From NCBI GenBank assembly GCA_037178675.1, contig JAYMGJ010000503.1, positions 1 to 49,228 on the forward strand: a stretch of DNA of 49,228 nucleotides. The letters are read 5' to 3'. The stretch comes from Scleroderma bovista (lineage: Eukaryota; Basidiomycota; Agaricomycetes; Boletales; Sclerodermataceae). Of the stretch, positions 42,077 through 49,228 are shown piece by piece. How positions within the stretch are numbered: position 1 is the stretch's first letter; the number at the start of each line of letters is the position of its first letter. The notes beneath the pieces are model-generated. The model was not told the DNA's origin and did not search any database. It saw only the letters and a program-made list of their open reading frames with translations. A program made the translations under genes and the position numbers.

Positions 42077-45043
42077 TCATGGTTGCACTGGAGGTACTTC
42101 GGGTGGGTTGGGGGCGCGATGTTTTTTGAATGCGTTGGTGGCGCGGAGGAATTTTACCAATGCCTCTATGCCTTCTGTAGTGCCGAGGATGTCCAACGTG
42201 ACAAGATCTTCGGAGGCGGATTTGAGGATCTGACGTTGGTTTTCATACTCGGGACAGGTGGCTATGATGTGGTCGCGCGATTGAAGCAGTTCGCCACAAG
42301 GGCAGGAGTGGTCTTCAGTGGGGATGTGTTTGTTGTAGTACTCACCCATAAAGGCATGACCTGTGCGGCATTGAATGAGGTGGCCATAAATGTTGCAGGG
42401 TGTGTGAATGAAGTGTTCGTGGGGTTTTAGGGCCGGGGTGAACCTGTTTGCTTGTAAGAATGTGCTTGGGCGTTGGAGTTGTTTGTGCCATTCTTCTGTC
42501 CAGGCTACGACGAGGTGTTGACGGGACTGAGATTTCTCATGGGAGAGGGATATGGGTGGGTTGTCTACTGCGATTTCAGTCGCTGCTTTCACCAGGGTAT
42601 CTGCACGTTCATTGCCAATGATATATTTGTGACCAGGTGCCCATGCGATCTCGATGTGGTGTTGATTCGATGATTCGAGGAACGATAAGATGAGGGAGCG
42701 GGTGTGCAGGTTAATGTGTTGGGACGAGCCCGGTACAACATCAAATGTCGTCTGGACAGCGGCCTGGTTGTCAGCGAATACATGGATGTGTGTGATGTTG
42801 TTTTCTGTCGCGTAGTCCGTGGCAGCCTTCACTGCTGTGTTAATGGCGGTGGCTTCTGTGTCGTAGATTTCCATGTGAGGACCCAAAGGTTTGGACCCCT
42901 GGAAGATTTCATGTGGGCCATGGTATCCTATCCATCCGGCCCCTGCACTTTGTTGGCCTGCTTCATCTCTGTGCAGTGATCCGTCGGAGTACGACAGGAT
43001 GTGGGATGGGTCTGACTGAAAGGTGCAGACGTATTTAATGTGGGCCGTGGCAGCTTTCTCTTTGTCGTCTTCAAGGTTTGTGCTCCTGACCAAGAGTCGG
43101 GGTGAGAAGGTGGCTATGGTTTTGGACCATGGGGGAATGGCAAATATGTCTATGTGGGGGATACTGGATGAGGAGCATGATGCGAGTTTGGTTAGACATG
43201 TCATTTTGGGGGGTTTCCTACTCCTTGGGCAGAATTTGTCTGGTGGGAGTGGAGGTGCAGGGTAAGCGCTGTCATATCCATGCCATTCCTGCAGGATCCT
43301 AAGGCGGATGGGGTTGGTATGAGCTAGCTTGTGTATCCTTGACACAGCATTGTTGCTAAGGTGTTCAAGAACGAGAGGGATTGGTGGGATGGTGCTGTCT
43401 ATTTCTAGTGCATGGATTGGAGTGGTGCAGAAGGCTGCACAGATGTGGTGAAGGCAGGTATTTTGTACCTGGGTGAGTTTGCTTGCATGCTTCTTCTTAC
43501 CATCCCACCAGACTGGGCTGGCGTACATCATGACACTCCATACACATGCACTGTAGATGGTGCGGAGGAGGCATTGGTGTAGGCCTCGGACTGTGTTTCC
43601 AAGCATGGTTAGTCCTTTGGCAATATTTTCCGCTTTGTTGGTAGCCATTTTTACATGCTCGTTAAAGAGCAGTTTTGAGTCGAATGTGATACCGAGCCAC
43701 TTCATCGTGCCACAGTGGGTTACGGTGACATCCCCGTCTGGACTGGGGAGGGTAATGTCGGGGAAGACGATGTTGTGTTTTCTCGTGAAATGTGTGAGTT
43801 CACACTTGACGTAGTCGATCAAGAGTCCGAGTCCATGTAGGATGTGTCGTATGGTGAGGAACTCGGCATGTAGCGCGATCACGTTCTCTAGTAGACTAGT
43901 TGAGGAATTGTATAGATTGACATCATCGATGTAGCCGGCGAGTGTGGTGGGGGTGAGTTTGGCAGTGGGTGGTGCCTGATGGACGTATCTTATGGCTAGT
44001 CTGGATTGGAACTCTTCGAACACTGGGGACGCATACAGGATTGACAGTGCGGGGGATATGGGCGATCCTTGCAGGATGCCGTTCTCCACTGGTCTGGAAT
44101 CAGATATTTGGCCATCTAGGCAGATTGCTGCCTCTCTATCGGATAAGAACGAGGTGACCCACTTCACCATGGGAAGCGGGATCCTTTTTCTGCGCATTAT
44201 GGTTGCTAGTTTGTCGTGGTTGACGTAGTTGAAGAAGCCTTTGATATCTAGGGTCAGGCTGGTGGTGACGAGGCCATGGTTGCAGGCTGCTTCAATGTCG
44301 TGGGTGAACGCGAGAGTGGCATCAACTGTTGAGCTGCCTGGGCGGCCTCCAAACTGTGTGGCGGGGACTAAGTTGTGTTTGTGGATCATGTGGGATAGAC
44401 AATGGGCGATGACCAATTCTAGGGCCTTGCCTAGGCATTCCTCTAGCTGTATGAGACGGTAGGTGTGCAAGTTAGAGTAGTCGGGTTTCTTTGGTTTGCG
44501 TAGTGCTACCGCTACTGTCTTTCTCCATACCCGAGGATGATACCTGATGTTCGCACAGCGGCTGATCAGGAGGTAGATAGGGATGGGGTTGGCTGCCCAT
44601 GCCCAACAGAGGACCATATTGTTGATTTGGCTGGGGCCTGGGGCTTTATGCTGGTTTGGGTTGAATATTGCTCTACGAACTTCCGCATACGACACCGCTT
44701 CCCAAGCAATATCGTCAGGTTGGTCATGTTCAAGGTCGGTGGGCTCTGCATGTATGGGTGGGGGGGGTTGGAACAGTGTACTACGGAGGGCGTTGCACTT
44801 GTCTTCATGCGAAACTGCTGCGGGTAGGCCTTGGCTGGGACTGATGGAGGGGGAAGGGTATTGGCAGATACCTTTAGGCCACTTTGTGAACACCCATATG
44901 TCATCTGGTGTCGCCTTTTCTAGCTTGTTGTTGATCCACTTTCTCTTGGCTGCCTTCGTCAGTCGTTTTAGTCTATTTTTAGTCCTCTGGATCAGAGCCT
45001 GAGTCTCCGCATGTTCTTCATCAGCTATTCCAAGGAAAATTTG
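42077..45043 (-). pseudogene. LINE ORF2 part: reverse transcriptase, RNase H, zinc knuckle
   Basis: The frame is open from ~45070 to the stop at 42077, about 990 codons. RT motifs: LDIKGFFNYVNHDKL, GILQGSPISPALSILYASP and the catalytic GYIDDVNLY. RNase H carries a full acidic set: ILSYSDGSLHR, EIYDTEATAIN, HVFADNQAAV and GNERADTLVKA. The C-terminus has SCPCGELLQSRDHIIATCPEY, a C-x-C...H...C knuckle. The region itself is intact. It is called a pseudogene because the endonuclease part of the same reading frame is separated by insertions and carries a stop, so the element as a whole cannot move by itself. Confidence 0.88.
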
Positions 45044-45314
45044 TGCAGTGTAGAGACTGTCCTGTCTCTAGGTGTGTAGAGTTGCTGATAGTAGTACTGA
45101 CACTGGACTCTCTACCTTAGCTTATGTAGGCTTGTATTAGCTTACTAAGCAATTTCCCTCTTTCCTGTGTATATGTTTGAGCTCAGTCCTGGAGTGACTG
45201 AACACCTCTACTCTCCCTATTTCTCCTAGTCTCCCCAGTCCTTGGGAGCCTTGCCTGACCTCCAGAAGCTCCTGGGTCGAATGCACCTCATCTGAGGGAG
45301 CAGCCACCCAAACA
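45044..45314. repeat. Candidate 271-bp solo LTR in the LINE
   Basis: Plus strand begins TGCAGTG and ends CCCAAACA (TG..CA). Flanks are atttg and ctttg, a five-base repeat with one mismatch. It interrupts the LINE between the endonuclease and RT, and its sequence has no LINE-like coding. Excision does not fully restore the frame: one extra base change is still needed, so the exact ends are uncertain. Confidence 0.42.
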
Positions 45315-45875
45315 CTTTGTTGTCTTTTCAGCGGACCTTCTCAGGTCATGCAGGAACTCATATGCTTGAGTCAGCTCAGGCGTCCACCATGGGTGTGCCT
45401 GTATACTGTCTTTGTGCTTGGGTATGTGCGCCTCCATGGCAGCTTGTAGGGCACTGTGCAGCTCTAGTGCTGCGATATCAAGGGTTTGCATGGATGGCCT
45501 TTCGTCATGCAGTCCTCCGAAGGCCCACGCACGGTCTTCAACTTCCGACTGGTACGCCGACTTCCACTTCTTCAGTGTGTCCTCATCCAGGTTTCTCCAC
45601 CGGAACCTTTGGGCTGTGACATTGTCCAGTGCTACTGCTCCACGATCCATCTTCCATGTCAGCAGGTAGTGATCAGATCTGTGTGCTAACTCAGGTGCGA
45701 TCCTCCATTCAAAGACAGAGTTGGTTTTGAGCGCGGCATTGTTGGCGAATGTGAGGTCAAGGACTGACGTGGCCCTGCTGCAGTGTGATAGAAACGTGGG
45801 TGATCCTTTGTCATTGCACATGGTCATGTGGTTGCCCACCAACCACTCTATGAGTGCCTCAGCTCTGGGGTTGGG
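45315..45875 (-). pseudogene. LINE endonuclease, C-terminal part
   Basis: The frame reads PNPRAEALIEWLVGNHMTM, SVLDLTFANNAAL and AHRSDHYLLTWKM. The SDH motif marks the end of an exonuclease-endonuclease-phosphatase fold that nicks target DNA. At 45871 it is cut by the solo LTR. Reading from the other side of that LTR continues in the same frame (EPCPN then PNPRAEALIEW sharing the duplicated bases). Confidence 0.8.
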
Positions 45876-47125
45876 TGTCAAAACCGGTTCTCCTCGACGA
45901 TCTTACTAGGAGGTCCAGAGGTGCAGGGAACTAATGAGGAGGTAAGTCCAGACACTAGTAGGTGCTAGTTAGTGCGGAGAGTCAAGTCCGGGTCAAATGA
46001 ACGAAGTCCGGGCACTAGAGGAGCACAGGGAGTAAGTCTGGGTTTTTGCGGAGTAAGTCCGGACCACGGGAAAGTGGTCCGGAGTTGAGCGCAGCTTGTC
46101 CGGAGTGAAGGACATCCCAGAGGTGGGATAGTCCTGAGAGGTCTAGCGTTGAGTCTGGGACAGAGGTGGCTTTTGCCCTCGTGCAAGTAGGAGACTTGCT
46201 AGGATCGGACATAGGACCAAGGGGACGAGATAGGACGGAGGCCGGAGTTGGCCGGAGTTCAGGAGAACAAGATGGGATTAGGAGAGCATGGTGGGTAGTA
46301 CAGAGTGGGGAGTATCTTAGTCGAGATTTGATCTAAGGACTACTAGGCTAGAGTACGGTAGTTTATATAGTAATGAAACTAAGGTGAGTATATACGGTGA
46401 CAAGTAAACACCTTAATGTTGAGACAAGGGATGGAGCAGAAGCAGACAGGAAAATAAACCAGGTACAAGAAAATAAAGCAGGGACAGGAAAATAAACCGG
46501 AGCGGAAGCAGACACGGGGAACTAGAGTTACAGGGACGACGGAGGAAAAGCAGGGACAAGGGAACTAGGTCGGAAGAGGACAGGTAAGGGTCAGAGGTGG
46601 ACTTAACTAATGTTAAGTCCGGAGCGATGTCCAGGACCGGAGGAAGTGGGACCAGAGGAAGTGCATGACCGGAGGAAGTGCAAGAGCGGAGGGAGTGCAC
46701 AGGTGGAGGAAGGGCGGAGTAGTCGGAGGAAGGTCTGGAGTTGGACATGGAAATGTCCAAGGCCATTGGTGGACCTGACAGAGGGAGCGGAGCGGAACAG
46801 GAGCAGACCTGAGCCGGAGTTGGATGTACCAGCCGGAGTTGGGCTACGTTGCAGACAAGGCTAAGGGAGTGGCCAGACTGAAACCGGAGTAGCGACTAGT
46901 GGTAAGTACAGGTCCGACACGGAGGAGTTAGACTGCGGATCTGTCTGTAGGAAGACAGGGGTTAGTCCTGAGGCGGAGATGGACATAGTGACCGGAGTTG
47001 AGCTGGAGTGCAGCTACAGGGCTGGAGATGGCCGGACTAGATCCGGAGTTGCATCTATGCCTAAGGAGAGGTCAGGCGGGCCATGGTTAGACCGGAGTTG
47101 CGACTGGAAAAGTATGGATATGACA
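45876..47125. repeat. Solo LTR, 1,250 bp, with TTGGG target duplication
   Basis: Ends are TGTCAAAACC and TATGACA on the plus strand, a perfect five-base TGTCA/TGACA inverted repeat. ttggg at 45871-45875 is repeated at 47126-47130. It shares gtatatacggtgacaagtaaaca and many ccggagttg words with the Gypsy LTRs at 12155 and 19363 but is twice their length, so it belongs to a related family. It splits the LINE endonuclease. No coding is seen. Confidence 0.9.
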
Positions 47126-47480
47126 TTGGGGCACGGTTCGTCTATGGCCCAAAGGGGGTGGTGCATGTTGAGGTCACTGGAGACAACTACCGGGAGGTTC
47201 TCCGGGAGGGTGACATTACGGAGGCGGTCTGCAGACCAGCTGTTGTGATCATCACCAGCCTGTTGGTTGTAAACATTCACCACGAGCATGGGGGGATTTG
47301 GTGGCTGGTCAACCTGTAATATTTATATATCAGCATCTGATACTAGGTCAGAGTGGAGTGTGACATGGAAATCATCCCTGCGCCTATAGTAGGCCATTGT
47401 CTGCGGGGTGAGGTCTTCCGGGATGGGTTGAAGTGGTAGTATTGGGTTCCAGCCGCTTAGCACTACTGGGCCACATCAGC
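47126..47480 (-). pseudogene. LINE endonuclease, N-terminal part with a stop
   Basis: The frame reads GPVVLSGWNPILPLQPIPED, MAYYRRRDDFHVTLHSDL, a TAA at 47323-47325, MLVVNVYNQQAGDDH, and VVVSSDLNMHHPLWAIDEP. SSDLNMHHPLW is the SD-x-N..HH-x-W catalytic motif of LINE apurinic-type endonucleases. The TAA lies where CAA would fit. The start of the domain is absent. Confidence 0.78.
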
Positions 47481-47667
47481 AAACCAACCCTTTTGGTTAG
47501 CCGATGTCCCAGGATTTCTGACACTTTAGCCGAGCGCCAAGCCCGGCCCAGTCTAGCCTAGATTCACACAGCCTCGTTTGGGTGACTCCAGTAGTTACAG
47601 CAGTACCAGACTGTAGTACGAAATAGTACATCTCACGCGAGTCGAACATCCTATAGTACTGTATATA
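47481..47667. other. Junction between LINE 5' end and next gene
   Basis: No gene is seen. The APC11 exon 2 remainder expected on the far side of the LINE insertion is not here, so the LINE insertion or a later deletion removed it. Confidence 0.4.
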
Positions 47668-48354
47668 CTAATCCAAGATGACGTTGAGAGCGGACGCTGG
47701 CAGATCAATCAGAAGTGAAGGAGTGAGAAATGAAAATCAAAACTTACTGCCAGGTCGAGAGTGACAGCGGGCCAAAGGTTCTCGCATCGCATACTCCGAC
47801 ATAGGTGAATGGCCGCTTTCTCTGATGGTCAAGCGGACGCAACCAACGAGTTCGTCCGCTGCATGTAGATCTCTCTCTGCCCGCTCAAGCATGATCCGAT
47901 TGAATTGCAGAGCGATGGTGTTGCGATGCACAATTTCATAGGCGAGGTCCTTCTGCATAAGTGATATTTGACGGTCGCTTTGAGCAGCCTCCAGGAGGAG
48001 GTAAGCCTCCATACTGTTGCATGGAGGAGGAATATGGCATACGTACGGTCTTGCTGCTCGCTCAGGCTATTGGAAGAAATGTTAGTACACCAATATTATA
48101 CTTAGCCATTGATGATCACTGACCTGTGTGTCTAGTAATGATTCAGATTGTTTGTCAGGTTCGATCGATGACATACAAGGATGCTTGTTTAAAGGGCCTG
48201 CCATGCGAAAAAGCCCAGTACCGCACATGGGAGATATAGGCATTTCGTGGAGTTCGGCAAGCGAGGGGAAGTGAAAACGGTCAGCACACTGACCAAGCTG
48301 TGGGTGACGATCCTGGCTACGAGCGTCCAAGTCGAGGTTGGTAGACGCATCCAT
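47668..48354 (-). CDS. Hypothetical three-exon protein, 192 residues
   Basis: Proposed exons are 48354-48124, 48066-47748 and 47696-47668, with introns of 57 bp (gtcagtg..caatag) and 51 bp (gtaagt..ctgccag). All phases agree. The protein starts MDASTNLDLDARSQDRHPQL and ends TSALNVILD. The first exon has RFHFPSLAELHEMPISPMCG. The second carries a helical, Glu/Arg/Leu-rich stretch (AAQSDRQISLMQKDLAYEIV, IMLERAERDLHAADELVGCV) likely to form a coiled coil. No family is recognised. Two clean introns and an uninterrupted frame argue that it is a real gene, but the exact exon ends are predicted only. Confidence 0.55.
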
Positions 48355-48565
48355 GGTGGTGGTTAGGCACAACTTGGGTAGGGTAGTAGTATGTACTTAG
48401 CAGCAGCATTAAAAGTGTGGTTCAAAGATAAGTCTACACCAATTATGTACAAGTAAGCGATCGCGTTTGAGTCACCCTACTACAACTTCTCCCAGTATGT
48501 ATTACGGTCTTCAAACCGTAGGATTCAAGTCTCTTTGACTGACTGACTTCCCTGGCTATTGACGG
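48355..48565. other. Short intergenic, possible bidirectional promoter
   Basis: It separates two divergently read genes. A small perfect hairpin (acggt..accgt, 48505-48520) and ggattcaag look slightly tRNA-like but do not complete a tRNA. Confidence 0.35.
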
Positions 48566-49228
48566 ATGCCTTGAAAGAAAACTACGCTCGGACAACCAAA
48601 GAACATTAGCTGCCCTCAGTGCGGCAAGAAATTTTGCACGGCAACCAACATCCTTCAGCACATGAATCAACCCACAAGTTCATGCTACCGTTCTCTAACC
48701 GAAGAGATATCAGGTTTGATCAATCCTGGCAGTTCCGCTGAGGACTTCTTCAACAGGGAAACATCCTACTGCGCAGGACATTGATATTCCTGATGCCGAT
48801 TACTTGCAAGACGACGTTGACATGCCTCCCGCCAATGATACCTTCCCTCCCCTTCCTGATCACGACGGCCCTGCCTTTCTTGATCACAACGATCCTCCCC
48901 CTCCTGATCACGATGATCCCTTCCTTCCCTTCGATAACTCCATTGGTGGCGAACGCAGGCAACTCCCTGGTGCTGCAAGATTTGTCGAGACATACCAAGG
49001 GTGCACGGAAACGTTTCCTGGAGGAGAGACATTTATGAGTCAATTCAGAAATGATCAATATGCGGAGCAGCGACGGCAGAATATTTACTTCCCTTGGGCA
49101 TCATGACAGGAGTGGGCCTTCGCTTCGTGGCTCCTGTGGTCTCGTCTTAGCATGGCCGCGATTGACAGTCTTCTGTCTCTTGAGATTGTAAGTAGCGACT
49201 TTCAGGGTGTTTCAAGTCTTACCGCCCC
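48566..49228 (+). pseudogene. Plavaka-type transposase, N-terminal part, runs off the window
   Basis: From ATG 48566 the text is MP, TGA, KKTTLGQPKNISCPQCGKKF, TATNILQHMNQPTSSCY. This gives a C-x2-C...H...C finger (CPQCGKKFCTATNILQHMNQPTSSC spans it) typical of one Plavaka subgroup. Near 48778 the frame shifts and continues with Asp/Pro-rich DHDGPAFLDHNDPPPPDHDD, then RFVETYQGCTETFPGGETFM, EQRRQNIYFPWAS, TGA at 49104-49106, QEWAFASWLLWSRLSMAAID. A gtaagt donor follows LLSLEI near 49190. Both stops sit where Arg (CGA) is expected. It is a different lineage from the fragment at 10731. Confidence 0.78.

Larger units (their letters stand above)
41713..47480 (-). mobile_element. LINE (non-LTR retrotransposon), apparently 5' truncated, with nested LTRs
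   Basis: On the minus strand the order is endonuclease (EEP), reverse transcriptase, RNase H and a C-terminal Cys/His motif, then ~365 bp of 3' UTR ending at the (GA)n run. The right boundary is approximate, since EEP homology fades near 47480. One clear solo LTR interrupts the endonuclease (45876-47125) and a candidate short LTR lies between endonuclease and RT (45044-45314). The RNase H domain places it with I/Tad-like LINEs; the exact clade was not tested. Confidence 0.88.

Noticed and set aside
41821..42430. Plus-strand frames across the LINE 3' region (for example 171 codons from 41915)
   Set aside because: Antisense shadows of the RNase H/zinc-knuckle end; glycine- and valine-rich with no motif.
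48490..48545. tRNA-like hairpin and B-box-like ggattcaag
   Set aside because: The stem acggt/accgt has a six-base loop and there is no matching acceptor or D-arm; it does not fold into a tRNA.

Overview
The window is fungal genomic DNA, almost certainly from an Agaricomycete (mushroom-forming basidiomycete). Introns are short (48-60 bp, GT..AG). The mobile-element set is typical of these fungi: Plavaka-type and KDZ (CxC5/CxC6) DNA transposons, a chromodomain Ty3/Gypsy element, a Ty1/Copia fragment and an RNase H-bearing LINE. The TPR-HET proteins also have the style of Agaricomycete lineage expansions. An ectomycorrhizal Boletales-like genome is my guess, but the species cannot be fixed from the sequence. 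Little here looks like single-copy core genome: it is a repeat-rich accessory region made of nested transposons, decayed gene copies and one segmental duplication.

Layout. 1-2270: two tandem-repeat arrays. 2270-12154: mostly non-coding, with a decayed unknown gene, degenerate repeats, a cyclin pseudogene, a casein kinase 1 pseudogene that keeps its introns, and a Plavaka transposase fragment cut by an LTR. 12155-19993: a complete Gypsy chromovirus on the minus strand. It has a likely -1 frameshift between gag and pol, a likely Tf1-like self-primer site, and an antisense accessory gene with a Zn2Cys6-spaced cysteine cluster. 19994-21216: a Copia remnant with gag, a half-tRNA primer site and a 179-bp LTR. 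21217-27990: copy A of a duplicated block (P450 fragment, TPR-HET gene, APC11 pseudogene). 27991-31346: a PSP1-domain gene. 31347-41690: copy B of the same block, split by a 5,016-bp KDZ transposon that has an 8-bp target duplication. 41713-47480: a LINE with one clear nested solo LTR and a second candidate. 47668-48354: a three-exon gene of unknown function. 48566-end: the start of another Plavaka transposase.

How the parts relate. The duplicated block is the most informative structure. Copy A serves as an empty site for the KDZ insertion in copy B, and copy B is also broken by the LINE. The TPR-HET copies differ by gain and loss of a 270-bp (90-residue) repeat, as in repeat-domain incompatibility receptors. 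Decayed reading frames across the window share stop codons that look like CGA to TGA changes, which points to CpG deamination of silenced DNA. The features with the best claim to novelty are the Gypsy element with its antisense zinc-cluster gene and the KDZ element with its divergent accessory gene.
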